From Graphilbum fragrans (lineage: Eukaryota > Ascomycota > Sordariomycetes > Ophiostomatales > Ophiostomataceae): DNA of 64,000 bases. This document shows positions 42,497 to 55,200 of the stretch, piece after piece (the stretch's first letter is position 1; each line of letters opens with the position of its first letter). A model generated the notes under the pieces. It saw nothing but the letters and a program-made list of their open reading frames with translations. It did no database searches and had not been told where the DNA came from. A program made the translations under genes and the position numbers. The DNA lies in NCBI GenBank assembly GCA_001513895.1, contig LLKO01000008.1, forward strand, positions 486,705-550,704, given 5' to 3'.

Positions 42497-44669
42497 ATGG
42501 TCGTGTGCAAGTTCTGGACGCAGGGAAACTGCCGGTTTGGAGGTGCGGCTGCCCGCTGTCGTCCTTTTTCCCTTTGTAGACACTGCTGACCATCTTCACC
42601 ACGTCCTAGACAACTGCAAGTTTGAGCACCCGCGCGCCAGCGTGGCCACGCCCAATCCGTTTGGCGCATTCAGCCAGGCGCCGGGCGGCGGCGGCCAACT
42701 GAAGCCAGGAGGTAGGCAGCGGTCTTGGATGCGAATGGCGAGCGCCGGCACATGGTGCTAACAAGACAGAAAACATCTACAAAGTCACCCCCGAGGGCAT
42801 CGTGCGCGACCTCACGGAAGACCGGCCCGGATGGATCTTTTCGGCGTACGCGCCCGGCCGCGACACGCCGGACCAGCTGTTTGGCGGCGCGCAGACGGAG
42901 CAGAGCTTTGAAGAGCTGCGGCTGCACTACTACAAGGCGGCGGCGGCCGGCCATCCCCAAGGCGCAGTGAGTTTCCCGTTCAGCGTTCAGCGTTCAGCGT
43001 TCAGCGTTCAGCGTTCAGCGTTCAGCGTTCAGCGTTCAGCGTTCAGCGTTTGGCGTGTTTGGCGTGTTTGGCGAGCAGCAGCTAAGACCACCGACAGATC
43101 AACGACATCAACACCCTCTACCAGCAGACGCAGCGGCAGATGCAGAACGCGATCGAACGGCCCAACGACGCCGTGCAGGCCATTCTGCAGGCGGAAAACC
43201 GCCACCCGAACCGGCACGATATTTGCAAGCAGGGCTCGCTGCCGCAGACGACGGGCGAGTTTGCCGTCGGCAAGCCGCGGGGACAGCCGCCGCAGCAGCC
43301 GCAGCAGCCGCCGCAGCCACAGGCAGCTGCGTTTGGGCGGCCGGCCTTTGGCGCCCCGGCCGCGCCAGCCGGATTCGGCCAGCCCTCCTTTGGACAGCCA
43401 GCGTTTGGCAAACCGAGTGCGTTTGGGCAGCCAGGATTTGGACAGCCGTCGATCGCCGGAGCGGGTGCAGGAGTAGCGGGAGGAGGAGGAGGAGGAGGAG
43501 GAGCCAATGCGTTTGGGCAGCCATCGGCTATGGGCGCCAATGCCGGAGCGGCCTTTGGGCAGCCGGCGGCACTGGGTCAGCGGCCGAGCGCTTTTGGACA
43601 GCCGTCGGCCCTCGGCCAGGGCGGCGGCGGCGGCTTCTCCAAGTTTGTGCAGCAGCCGGCCAATGCGTTTGGGCAGCCGACGCCGATGGGGGCCGCTGCG
43701 CCCGCGTTTGGGCAGCCCGCGGCCCTGGGCAACAACGCGGCCTCTCCGTTTGGAGGCAACAATGCGGCGAGCCATGCGGCGGCGCCCGGGCCCTTTGGAC
43801 AGCCTGCGGCGGCGGCAGGAGGCTTTGGGGCACCGGCGGCGGCAGGAGGCTTTGGACAGCCTTCGGCGGCGGCAGGAGGCTTTGGACAGCCTTCGGCGGC
43901 GGCGGCTGCGCCAGCGGCAGGCCTCTTTGGCAAGCCAGCGGCCCCGGCCAACCCGTTTGCGGCGGCAGCAGCGCCGGCGGCTGCACCCGCTTTTGGGCAG
44001 CCGTCTGCACCAGCGGCTGCGAATCCATTCCAAGCTGCCGCATCGCCGGCGGCGTCGTCTCCGTTTGGCCAGCCGCCCACACCCGCTGTGGCATCACCGT
44101 TTGGGCAGGCCGGAGGAGCTGGGGCACCCGCGGCGGCGTCTCCTTTTGGGCAGGCCGGAGGAGCCGGCGCACCCGCTGCGGCGTCTCCTTTTGGACAAGC
44201 CGGAGCCGGCGCACCCGCGGCGGCGTCTCCGTTTGGTCGGGCCAGCGCGGCCCCCGCCGTCAATGTTTTTGCGCGACCGTCGGCCCCGGCAGCAGGCGCT
44301 GGTGGTGCCGGCGGCAACGCGGCCAGACAGCCCTACGGCCCGAATGCAACACGGCAGCACCCGCCGCTGGAGAGCTACTCGTCGGCCAATGCGGCCGGCC
44401 GCCTCGTCATGTTCAAGGGCCAGCCGGTGACGTACAAGCAGGACGGCGGGCACGAGACGGCGACGGTGAGGCTGGCTAACGGAAAGGAGGGCAGGGTGTG
44501 GTTCGACAAGGGGCCGCCGGCGTACAACAAGGACACCGAAGGGCCCGAAGACGCATATACGGCACAGATACAGGCGCAGTACGAGGCGTTTGGGCGGACC
44601 GGCCACTTTGAGGGCGGCCTGATACCAGAAGTGCCGCCGAAGCGGGAGTGGTGCCAGTGGGATTTCTAG
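42497..44669 (+). CDS. CCCH zinc finger FG nucleoporin, Nup42/Amo1-like
   Basis: Predicted nuclear pore protein of 638 aa. Exons are 42497-42542, 42610-42711, 42770-42966 and 43098-44669. The N-terminus is a CCCH zinc finger (C4-x7-C12-x5-C18-x3-H22, CKFWTQGNCRFGDNCKFEH). A conserved segment follows (YKVTPEGIVRDLTEDRPGW and LHYYKAAAAG), then a helical part (INDINTLYQQTQRQMQNAIE). About 330 residues of FG repeats, mostly FGQP in Ala/Gly/Pro-rich sequence, come next. The C-terminus (FKGQPVTYKQDGGHETATVRL, VPPKREWCQWDF) is not repetitive. Nup42/NLP1 types work in mRNA export at the cytoplasmic face; fission yeast Amo1 links pores to microtubules. Confidence 0.85.
42978..43047. repeat. Ten perfect copies of GTTCAGC inside an intron
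   Basis: The third intron of the nucleoporin gene (42967-43097) starts with its donor, then ten head-to-tail 7-bp units, then nearly three copies of a 9-bp GTTTGGCGT-like unit, and finally a GCTAAG-type branch site and CAG. Confidence 0.92.
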
Positions 44670-45160
44670 GAAGCAGAATGGGACCGGAGCTGGGCTGAGA
44701 GCTGGCCGAAGAGCGAGCCACAGCTTGGACCGAGCAGCTGGAAAGCTGAATCTACGCATCGAAAGGCGTTTGTATTCTTGCCTGGGAAGGGGGCTCTGCA
44801 TCTAGGCGGATCAGGCTGTTGAATAGGCCGGAGCATTTGCATAATGGTCAGACGGTACATAATTGAGTCTGAATGAACACGCTGTAGACGCACCGCTATA
44901 GCGGCTCGCGGCCTTAGTAATGCCGCTTGAGTCACCGCCGAACGGCAGGTGGGGCACTGCTGCGCCTGCCTAGAGGGGCATACATATGTACTACGCCGTA
45001 GTGAGCTCGGCCTTTAAGCATAAGTCGATCTCAGCATCTCGAAAGCTCACGATACCGCCAGGCGTCCACGACAGCCACGACAACACGCAATTGCACCGCC
45101 GGCCGCCGACCATACCACTGCACCACCGGCCGCCGCCGACGACGCCGACAGCATCCCTCT
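44670..45160. other. Intergenic region between nucleoporin and CUE genes
   Basis: 491 bp, no gene seen. It holds the promoter of the CUE protein gene. Confidence 0.5.
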
Positions 45161-47400
45161 ATGGCCGCGCCTGCGCTGCCGCCGCTGGCCCTCTTTCCGT
45201 CTCCGGCCGCCGCCCGGTCACTCGCGACGACGCGTGAATGGCCGTTGTGGCTGCGATCCTGGCGCGCGCTGGTGAGCGCGCACGTGGCGCAGAACGAGGC
45301 GCAGTTTGCGGCTGGCACGCTCAAGGACGAGTCGGTGGCGCTGTTCCTGGCGGCCGTGGCCCGGGCGTTCGCCGTGGCCGGGCCGGAGCTGGCGGGCCGC
45401 CATGGTGACGACGCGGCCGCTCAGCTCAAAAAGGCGAGCTTCCTGCTGATGGCACGGCTTCTGGCGTCGGCCGCCTGCCCGGCGAGCCTCCTGCAGTGGG
45501 AGGTCCTGGCCGATGCGAGCCGTGCCTGGGGCAAGCGCCGCACGCAGACGCTGCTGGCGCGGCTGCCGCCGAAAAGCGCGGACGCGGCCGAGGCGTCGGT
45601 GCTGCAGCTGAAGAAGACGCTGGCCCAGGCGCTGGTGCTGGAGAGCGGGCTGGAGAGCGGGCGACGCACGCCGTCCGCCGAAGACCGGCTGCGGCGCGTC
45701 AACTACCTGATCAGCGCGTGGCCGACGGCGGGCGCGGCCTTTTTGGCGGGCAGCGACTACCTGGACGCGGTGACGAGCTGTTTTGGCCCAGAAGCCGCTG
45801 CTGCGCCGTCCCGAGCGGCGCTGCAGAAAACACTGACCACCCACGTCTATCTGTGCCTCGTGGCCACGACGGCCTCCGGCACGCCGCGGTTCTCGCAGCT
45901 GACGGATGTGTTGTACGACTTGCGCGGTCTGGCGGCGGCCGAGCAGACAGGCGGCCACGGCGCATCCAAATCAGGACGCGCGGCATTCCTGGCCGAGCTG
46001 GTCTCGACGACGCCGGTGCTGCTGCAGCTGAAACAACGGGCCGCGGCCGCCGACAAAGCAGCGCCCGCGCGGCTGGCGGCGGTGCTCGAGGACCTGGCGC
46101 AGTTTCGGCGGCCTGGGGCGTCTCTCGCGCTGCCCCCGCGGCTGCTCAAAGCAGCACAGGCACGGAAAGACAAGGGAAAGGAAAAGGACGACACAAAAGA
46201 CACAAAAGACACAGAAGACGCAGACCACGCCGACGGCGCGGCGGGCCTCCATGTGCACCACTGGACGCAGATCTCGCTGGTGCAGGACCTCTTCCCGGAG
46301 CTCGGATCGGCGTATGTGGCCAAGCTGCTGGACGCCTACGACAACGACGCCGAGACGGTGGTGGCGCATCTGCTGGAGTTTGACCTGCCGCCGCATCTGG
46401 CGTCGGCCGACCGGTCCGAGAACTTGTAGGTTTTCTGCTCGCCTCGCTTCTGCTCGCTTCTGCTCGTTCTGGTCGTTCTGGTCGTTTTGGTCGTTCTGTT
46501 CTGCTCGTTCTGCTCGTTCTGCTCGTTCTGCTCACTAACACATCCAGACCCCCCGCAACACACACCACACCGCATCCCCACGGCTTGGCCGATCCCGACC
46601 GCGGCCTCGGCGACGACGCGGCCAGCGCCGACCTCTTCGTCGACGAGCTGCCCGACATGGTCTCGCGGCTGCATTTCGGCAAGCAGCAGTCCGTCCGCAC
46701 CGCCGACGACATGCTCCGCGACACCCACGGCGCCCCCGCCAAAGCCGCCATCCTCTCGGCGCTCGCCGCCTTCGACCCCGACGACGACGAGCGCGACGAC
46801 ACTTACGACCTCGACGACGTCGGCGGCGCCGTGGCCGCGACCCTCGACGCGCGCGCCGGCGTCGACGACGACGACGGCCACGACGCCAACGACGGCGTCC
46901 TGTTTGCCGCCTACCAGGCGACGCCGGAGCTGTTTGCGCGCGATGCCGCCACGCGGCGCAGTCCGGCACGGGCCCGGCTGCGCGACGAGACCGGCCTGGC
47001 CGACGAGGCGGTCGAGGGCTGGGCCGTGATGCTGGCGCGGCAACCCATGCGGCGGCGGCGGCTGGAGAGCCGGTTCGGCGCCGGCTCTGCGGCCTTTACG
47101 GGCGCGCAGACGGACATTGGACGCACCGCCTGGCGCGCGGGGGAAGACGACAACGAGGACAGCGGGGAAGGGGGCAGCGGCCACAGAGGAGGCTATCGGG
47201 GACGTGGTCGGGGGGGAGGCGGAGGCGGAGGAGGATCCCGGGGACGGGGCGGCCGGGGTGGAGGCAATGTGGCCGGGCCGTCCGGCGAAAAAGAGACGGA
47301 AGCGGCGCGGCGGCGCAAAGAGGCCAACAAGAGCAGCCGGGCGAACCACAACCGGAGGGATGGCCGGGCCCGGAAGATGGCGCGAGGATTCGGAGCGTGA
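45161..47400 (+). CDS. CUE-domain protein of the Cue3/ASCC2 type
   Basis: Predicted 705-aa ubiquitin-binding protein. Exons are 45161-46425 and 46548-47400. The N-terminal 330 residues are helical (LPLWLRSWRALVSA-like start, LRRVNYLISAWP). The CUE domain is at about residues 368-412: ISLVQDLFPELGSAYVAKLL followed by DNDAETVVAHLLEFDLPPHL. The C-terminal part is acidic, then basic, with an RGG-rich stretch (YRGRGRGGGGGGGGSRGRG) and a final Arg/Lys-rich tail including NHNRRDGRARKMARGF, which matches the end of Cue3/ASCC2 proteins. In yeast and human these work with the Slh1/ASCC3 helicase in rescue of collided ribosomes. The intron is packed with 9-bp repeats. Confidence 0.82.
46435..46532. repeat. 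9-bp GCTCGTTCT-type repeats inside an intron
   Basis: About ten imperfect copies of GCTCGTTCT/GGTCGTTCT fill the 122-nt intron of the CUE gene between donor and branch site (CACTAAC). Confidence 0.85.
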
Positions 47401-47561
47401 GGAGAGGAGAATGAATGGTAGAGAGGTTGAGCATAAGGAGGTCAAGCACAAAGAGGTTCATACATACAGCACAGGTTATGGCAAGACGGATAAGCATAAA
47501 AGAACAGCTAAAACGGACAAAGCACAAATGGTATGTAATGACGATATATACACGGACGGCC

Positions 47562-48422
47562 CTACGCCGTCGCCGCCTCCGAACACACCGGACACGCTCC
47601 GCGGACGCGGTCGCGCAGCAGCCGCGCGTGCGTGATCTTGCTGCCCACGGTGTTGCGGCCGCTGTGGCGCTCGTTGGTGACGCCGTTGAAGCGCAGCCCC
47701 GGCATGGCCTCCGCCGCCGCCGGCGTCAGCGCCAGCAGGTGCAGCAGATGGAACACGTGCCCGCACGCAAAGCCCACGAGCGTGTCGGACTCCCAGGCCG
47801 TCAGGGGCTCGTGGCAGCGCGCACAGGCGAGCGCGGCGTCGCCGTCGGGCCGGGCCGCGGCATCCGGAGCCGCGTCGGCCCCCCCCTCGGCGTTCGCATT
47901 CGCATGCGCCTCCGCACTCGCCTCCGCACTCGCCTCCGGACGTGCCTCCCCGTCCGCCGCCACGTCCCGCACCGCAAACTTGATCCCCCGGCGCTGGCCC
48001 GTCCGCAGCGTGTTCTGCGCCGCGGCCACCTCGCTGCGCAGCACCCGCGCGACGCCCAGGCTGATGCTGTGCTGGATCTCGTGCTCCTTCATCATGTGCT
48101 GCAGGCCGTCGCGCAGCCCCTCGATCTCCAGGCCGGCGGGAATGCGGCGCACCAGCGCCAGCGGGTCGATGGCGGTGCCGACCTCCTCGAGCAGGCCGCG
48201 GATGAAGCGCGGCTTGTCCATGCTGTAGTGCAGCAGGTCCTCCCACAGGTCGGGGTCGTCCTGCGCCTTGGCAAACGCGATGGCGCGCCGCACGTCGCCG
48301 AGCCGGTCGATCAGCAGCGAGAGCGCGCGCTTGGTCTGCCCGGTCTTCGAGTACAGGTACACCAGCTCGTCGAGGTAGTGGTAGTGCTCGCACTCGGCGG
48401 CGGCCTGGTCATGGCATTAGCG

Positions 48423-48463
<41 letters not shown>

Positions 48464-51400
48464 AATCCAGCATTGCGCACCTTGTCAAACGAGTACGACG
48501 TCGACGCCTTCAGAAAGTCCATCAGCAGCCCCTGGTCAAACTGCGCAAACAGGTGCACCGCCAGGTCCGCAAACACCTCCACCAGCCCCTTGCTCTCCTG
48601 CACCAGCCGCTCGCGCGAGTCGCCCTGGTGCTCGCGGATGCCCGTCCCCGTCCACAGGCCCCGCAGGTAAAAGTACGTGTACAGGTGCAGCTCCTGCGCC
48701 TGCAGCTGGCTCACCACCGTCTCCGGCTGCACCAGCCCGTGCTGCGCCTCGTCCACCAGCAGCGTCACCGCCTCCGCCGTCGCCTCCTCCAGCTCTGCCG
48801 GCGTCATCGCAGCCGCCAGCCGCGACGGCACCCGCAGCGCCAGGAACCGCGGGATGTCGTCGCCCACCGCGTCCGCCAAGTGGTAGTCGCCGATCAGCCG
48901 GAACGCCGAGTCCGCGTCCTGCAGCCGGATGTAGCACTTGAGCGCCTCGCGGAAGCGCCCGCTGGCTTCGTGCAGATGCGCCAGCGACTCCACCACGATG
49001 CGCCAGTCGCGGTTCGCCTCGCTCTCTCCGTCCGAGCCCGCGCCGTCCTCCCTGTCGTCGCTGTCGTCTCGCTTCTCCTCGACCGCCCCCTCCTCCAGCT
49101 GGTTCTGCAGCGCCGCCACGATCGCCGGCACATCGAACAGCTCCGTCGGCCAGCGCTCCAGCAGCTCCTGGAACCGCACCTTGTCTGTCTTCAGATAGTG
49201 GCCCAGCACCACCTCGTAGATGGTCCGCGGAATCGGCGCCGGCGTCAGCGGCTCGGTCGGCAGCTCGTCCGCGATCTCGTCAAAGTGCCCCGCGCCGGCA
49301 AATGTCCACACCCAGCGCTCCCACGCCTCGGCGCTGCGCAACACGCGTCCGGCCACGCGGCCTGCCCCGGCCCAGTCGCCCTCTTTGACCACCGCCTTGA
49401 TCCACAGCTCGCCGATGCGCCGCTTTTCCCGCTCGGCGGGCGCATTGGCCGCTCGTGCTTGCGCGTCCAGGCTGGCCTCGTCAAACCGCACGTCGGCGGC
49501 GTGCGGCGTCGACGGCGTCGACGGACGCTCTCGGTCTCCGTCGTATTCCGGCCCCGCCGCCACCGCTTCGGCATGCTCGTCCACCAGCTGCCACGCCTTG
49601 GCGTACTCCAGGTGCTCCAGCAGCCAGGCCAAATGGTCTGACAGATCACGCTGTGTCGACAGGATGCAGTCGTACGGGCTGTGGATAAAGATCTTGATGC
49701 CTTCCTTGGCCAGAGATGGATGCACCGTGTGCTGGCCGAGGGAAGCCGCCCACTGAGCCGGAAGCCGGAGAGTGCCGGCTGTGTCTGCCGTGCTCGCTGC
49801 CGTCGACCCGCCGCCCTCGTGGCTCCCTCGGCTGCGCACGCTGGCACTCGACCCAAAGAGCAGCTTCGGGTTGATGGCCGCGTTCCACATGTCCGACCCA
49901 ATGTCGGCCAGCGCTTCCAGCGCGCCTTTGGATGCGTCTGCCGCCGCCGCTGCCGTTTGTGCTGGCAGAACCCCCAAGTGGTAGTCGCCGGCCGACAGAC
50001 GCTCAAAGCGGCTGACGCTCAGCACGTCCTTGTCGACTTCCGTCTGGGAGGCCAGGTCGATCAGCCGCAGTTCGGGCGGCTGGTTGTTCTGCCGCCGCTT
50101 GATGCCTCCCGATGGCTCGCTGCTGCTGGATGCCGTCGACAACCGCTGCTTGTGGCGCCGTGCGTTCTTTTCTGCCTCTTCGCGCTCCGCTGCTTCTGCC
50201 GCCGCGTCGGGGAGACAGTACGCCAGCACCAGCAGCAGGTCGTCCGTGAACAGCGAGAGGCCCGAAATAATGCAGTCCATGCGGAGGCTGTTGGTTGGCT
50301 TGTTAGCATGCATGCCCACGCCCCGTCCGCGCCCACATCGTCCCCGCCGCTCACTCACATTTTCACAATCTCGGCGCGCCCCACGGATCGCTCGCTGTAT
50401 TTGCCCACGCCCCCTGGATGCACGTGGATGATCCAAATCGTGCTCCCCCAGCCGACGAGCAGCTGCTCGACCGCCGTGGCGCTCGACGGCGTCTCCTCGC
50501 CCCCCACCCACTCTGCCCGCCCCTTCCACACACTCGCCATGGCGTCCCACTCCTCGGACTGCGGCCGGTCAATGTGCCCGATGCGCTTCCACGCGCTCTC
50601 GGCGTCTGCGCTCTCCAGCTCCGCCTTGGTGCGCATGATCTTGATGCCCGTCTCGTTCAGCCACGCCGCGTACTTGCTGGACCGAGACCACTTGATCGTG
50701 CTGACCGGGCCCTCGCCGGCGTGCAGGATCGTGTCCTTGCCCGTGTTTGTGCCGAGGCCCATCGATCCCAGCCATCCCGAAGCGGCTGCCGCGGCCGTGC
50801 CGATCGTCGTCGATGTGCTGCGCCCCGGCGGCCCGCCGACCGTCACAATCAGGTGGCCGGCCAGCCCGCCCGACAGGTAGGTGCGGTCGTTCTTGTAGTC
50901 GGGCGACAAGGCCACCGCCTGGACAGGACGCGCGAAATTCCGCAGCTGCACATCCTTGACGTCGACGAGCGACTGGATGCAGACGTTGCCGTCGGTGGAC
51001 GAGGTGGCAATGTAGATGTTGTTGGACGGGATATTGAGCACGGGGCCGGGCGCGGACCGCGGCTGTTTTCCGGGGGACGTCACCGCGCTCGATTGGCTGG
51101 TGGCCGGCCGCGAGGCGGCTGCACTGGCACTTTCCGCCACGATCTTGTGCAGCTGCTCCGGCCGGAGGTTGGGCAGCGGCGGCGGAAACGGCGAGATGGA
51201 GATGGACGTGACCGAGGCGCCGTGGGCGTGGTAGATGCGCAGCGGCTGGAAGGTCGGCAGCTGGAAGACGTGCTGGCATGGCCGTTAGCACAAGTACACG
51301 GGGTTGCGAGGCGGGCAACTTACAATATTCCCGTTGTGTGTTCCGACGATCTGTCTGCGATTAGCAAAGGCTTCCTTCGCGCCAGGATTCCGGCACCCAC

Positions 51401-51793
51401 CATTTTGTCCCCCGCTACGAGAAACGCACTCGTCGCGTCTCCGTTCCGATAGACGGATGCGAGGTGCTGTGTCATGCGCGCATACTTGAGTCGTGGCTCG
51501 TCGTCGTCTTCGTCGTCGTCTTCGTCGTCGTCCTCATCGTCGTCCTCGTCGTCGTCCTCATCCTCTTCGCCATCGCCCTCTTCGCCGTCACCATCTTCCT
51601 CGCGGTCTTCGTCGTCTTCGTCGCCCTCGTCGCCCTCGTCGCCCTCGTCGCCCTCATCACCCTCATCCCTGGCCTTTCCCTTTGACTGGCTCTCAGCGCT
51701 GCCGCTAGTCTGCTCGGGCCCTTCTTCTGCTTTGCCGCTCAGCTGCTTCTCCGTCTTTCGGCCAGAGCTGAGCTTCGGGGACACTTCGGACAT
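47562..51793 (-). CDS. vps41: Vps41, HOPS tethering complex subunit with C-terminal RING
   Basis: Predicted 1,327-aa vacuole/late endosome tethering protein. Exons (complement) are 51401-51793, 51324-51350 (27 nt), 50359-51272, 48481-50287 and 47562-48404. The N-terminus is very acidic (repeated DDDE and GDE), then EPRLKYARM opens the beta-propeller, continued by MIVGTHNGNIHVFQL across two splices. The middle and C-terminal regions have clathrin-heavy-chain-type helical repeats (LHYSMDKPRFIRGLLEEVG, YLYSKTGQTKRALSLLID). The end is a RING finger: CARCHEPL, GFACGHVFH and CPVC. The acidic start, propeller, CHCR and RING order is that of Vps41. The polyacidic stretch at about residues 50-90 is longer than usual. 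Confidence 0.9.
48425..48461. repeat. CA dinucleotide repeat inside a vps41 intron
   Basis: About 17 uninterrupted CA units (TG on the coding strand) in the 76-nt fourth intron of vps41. Confidence 0.93.
51490..51665. repeat. Coding GTC/TCG trinucleotide-rich acidic repeat
   Basis: On the minus strand it encodes runs of GDE and DDDE in the Vps41 N-terminus. Codons are nearly all GAC, GAT, GAG and GAA in short tandem order. Confidence 0.8.
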
Positions 51794-52219
51794 GGCGGCA
51801 GGTCCAGCGTGACCATATTGCGGTGTTGTGCGTGATTGACTGCGACGGTGGACTGCGTGCGGGGCGAGAAGATGCGGCTGTGAGACGACTGAGCTGTGAG
51901 CAGACGGCAATGATCCGTGGACTGACTGTGAGCAGAATGAGAAAAGTACTCCGTAAAGAAAGATGGGATCGTGGTGCCTGAAGCTGTACTAGTCACGGCG
52001 GGAAAGTGCTCCTGAGAGCGCAAGCACTGGCCAATCAGGCGCGAGCTAGCCGCACCGCCACAGACAGCTCAGCTGGCGCCACGCCCCGCAACACGGCAGG
52101 TGCGACCGCGTTTAGTGCCGCTGGGACGATTGACGTGCCTCACCTCTTGGACATCTTGTGCCTCACTTTCTGCCGGCCACTCACCCCTTTTTCTTGCCAA
52201 AAACCCATGGCCGTTGACC
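51794..52219. promoter_or_regulatory. Divergent promoter region of vps41 and apc1
   Basis: 426 bp between two outward-facing genes, with no exon recognised. The apc1 frame is open upstream to 52100, but the ATG at 52220 begins the conserved sequence. Confidence 0.5.
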
Positions 52220-55200
52220 ATGGCCTCGGTGACGTCCCTCGGGCTGCACGAGCCGGCCGGGCTGCGCTACGCCATTGCCGAGGACATTCTGCCCGCAGAC
52301 GCGGCGCCTGATCAGTACGAGTGGGAGCTCTTTGCGGACGAAAACGGCGAAGACGAGCTGCTGACCACCAAATCATGCGTCATCTGGTCCCGCGGCGGCG
52401 AGGTCGGCCGCTGTGTGCGCATGGACCTCGAGGGCGAGCCCATTGCCAAGGCCCTGTTGGCCTACTTTCCGACCACCGACGGGCCCGACAAGAACCCCGG
52501 GGAGCCTCGAAGCGCAGAGCGCGCAAGAGGCGAAACAACAGGAAAAGACAAGCCGCCGACGGCGCCCCCACCACCACAGCCCCAGCGACAGCCGCTGTCC
52601 AAATCGCTCGTCGTCTTCCTCAAAACGCAGGCCCACGTCTACTCCTTCACCAGCGGCGACCACGTCGTGCACATGCCGTTTGAGGTCGAGACGGCCTGCG
52701 CGGCGCCGTGCGGCGTCATCATCCAGCGCAAAGCCAAGGCCAACACCACGGTGCCGGTGTCGCTCAAATTCCCGCGCACGCCGCACAACTCCTTCTTTTC
52801 CTCGCAGAACCTGCCGCTGCCGAGCCCGCGCTTTGCCGCGCCCTTTTCGTCGGCCGCGGCCGCGCCCAAACCAGCGCCGCCGCGGCTCAGCTTCACGCTG
52901 GGCGCCATGCTCGACCAGGCCCACGAAGCCAGCGATCCCGGCTGGCCGCGCCTGATCTGCATGACGGACCCGATGCTCGAGCTGGGGCTGGTGGTGGCCG
53001 ACCAGCCCAAGGAGAGGCCCGGCCATCCGCACGACCGCCATCTGCCGCTGCCGCCGCTGGCGCGTGCGTCGGCCGCTGCCAAAACGGGCGTGCTCCCCCC
53101 GGCCGAGGAGATTCTGCACATCGAGGCCATCCCCCCCGATGCGTTTGACGGCCGCCCCGAGGAGGACCTCGTGCTGGCCGTGACCCTCAACCGCGACACC
53201 AACATGTACAGCGTGTGGCGGCTGACCTACGTGAACGGCCACGACCAGCTGACGGCGCATCGGCGGCCGTCCAAGACGAAGACGGCGGCGGCGCGGCGCC
53301 GCAGTTCGATGCACCCGGGACTGCCCAGTGGCGCCACCACGCCTCTGCACGCGAGCTTCCGCGAGTCCATCGGCACGCTGCCCGTGAAGAAGCCGCGCAA
53401 GAGCGAGAAGCTGGAAAAGCTCGAAAAAGCAGACAAGGGCGAGGCGGCGCTGCTGGAAAAGGCCCTGGCTATGGAACCCGACCGCGCGGCCGAAGCTTCG
53501 CGGCGCCAGTCGCGGCGGGTGAGCTCCATGCTGGCCCGTGCCGATCTGTCGGCCTCGCATGAACGGCCGGTCTTTGCCGAGCCGCCTGGACTTCCCGGAG
53601 GGGCCGGGGCGGCAAGCAGTCGACGCATTGACTCGCACGGCAGCCGGGGTCGATTGAGCTCGGGAGGGGGAGGACTAGGAGGACCGGGAGGACTAGGAGG
53701 TCTAGGAGGACCAGGAGGGCCTGCCGGAGGGCCTGGACAGGCAGGCGGACTCTCGTACAGCCAGACGCTCAACAGCCTGCTCGAGGCGCCCGTGGACGGG
53801 CTGCTGGAAGAGCTGCGGTCGGGCGGCGACTTCGAAGGCTTCCACAGCATGGGCCTGGAGGACCCCGAATTTGACGGGCTGTCGCCGGGGATGCTGCTGA
53901 CCAAGATCCGCAGCGTGTCGATGGACGCCACGACGATGCGCTACTCGCTGTCGAGCACGCCGGCGCAGCAGCTGTGCAAGGTCTTCATCGTCGTGGGCAC
54001 GCCGTACTCGGTCGACGAGCAGGACCGCAACTACCTGCTGGTGTGCATCCAGGACACGCTGGAAAAGCGGCTGCAGCTGCTGACGCTGCATGTGCAGAGC
54101 CGGCGAGCACCGGGCCTGGGCGACGAGCGAGCGCTGTCCATCACCTGGGGCCAGCCGAGAAAGGCCAACAGCGTTGTGGACTCGTGCAAGATCTGGGATG
54201 GCCGGCAGGCCATGATTTTCATCTTGTCTGAGGGCGACGGCGGCCAGCGGCAGCTGAGCATCCAGAGTCCGTGGAGCGAGCTGACGACGGTGACCATTCC
54301 GCCGCCGCTGTTGCGCTACCGAGACCGATTGGGGGGGCAGAAAGAGCAGAAAGAGCAGAAAGAGCAGAAAGAGCAGAAGGAGCAAAAGGGCGACGACACG
54401 CCTGCCGATGGACGACCGAGCCGCGAGATCGCGGTGGCCGCCCTCTCGTTCCCGCGAGCCAAAGGCGTGGTGGACGTGCTCGACGACACGGGACGGCGGC
54501 ACCAGATCCAGATCCAGCTGGAGCCGCGGACGACGCGCGTGCGCCAGATCCTCAACGTGCTGCGCAGCGTGCTGCCGGCGTCGCACGCGGAGAAAATGGT
54601 GGTTGGCTGGTGGCACCTGATGCAGTGGTTCCAGAGCCAGCCAGCGCTTCTGGGGCCGGCGGCGCCGGACACCGACGTGGAATGGACCGCGCTGGTCACG
54701 GAGCTATGTGCCTTGTTTCTGGCACTGCGGCAGCCCGGGCCGGCCACGTCGATGGCCACTGTGCACAACAGCCAGCTGTCGGAGCCAGCGAGCGACGCGG
54801 CGGACGACGTGCGGCCGTGGGCCCTGTCCAAAGCGTGGAATTGGGCGGTGACGCTGGAGACAGAGGCGGGGGCCGGCGCGCCGCGCGGAAAGCAGACACC
54901 TGCGATTGTCACGCGGGCCATGGAGCTCGCGCGTCTCTACATGGCGTCGGCCGACGGACAGCCGGCCATTGGGCCGATGGGTTATCTGCCCACGGCGCCC
55001 GGGCTGGCGGAGTCGACGCGCAAGAGCGCGGCGTGGGGGCTGGCGATGGCGCTGCACCTGTTTCTGGAGGAGCAGAAGCTGGACGTGTTGGCGGGCGACC
55101 GTGATGCGGCGGCCATGGGCGACCTCAAAGCCGTGGTGTGCCAGATTCTGCAGTGGGTGGGCTGGGACGCGTTTGTGCAGCAGTACGAGACGGACTGGCC

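Noticed and set aside
42978..43047. GTTCAGC array as a possible CRISPR
   Set aside because: Units are directly adjacent with no spacers, lie in a eukaryotic intron, and are only 7 bp long.
48553..49641. A 362-aa + strand frame within vps41
   Set aside because: Arg/Gln/His-rich antisense shadow of the Vps41 helical region.
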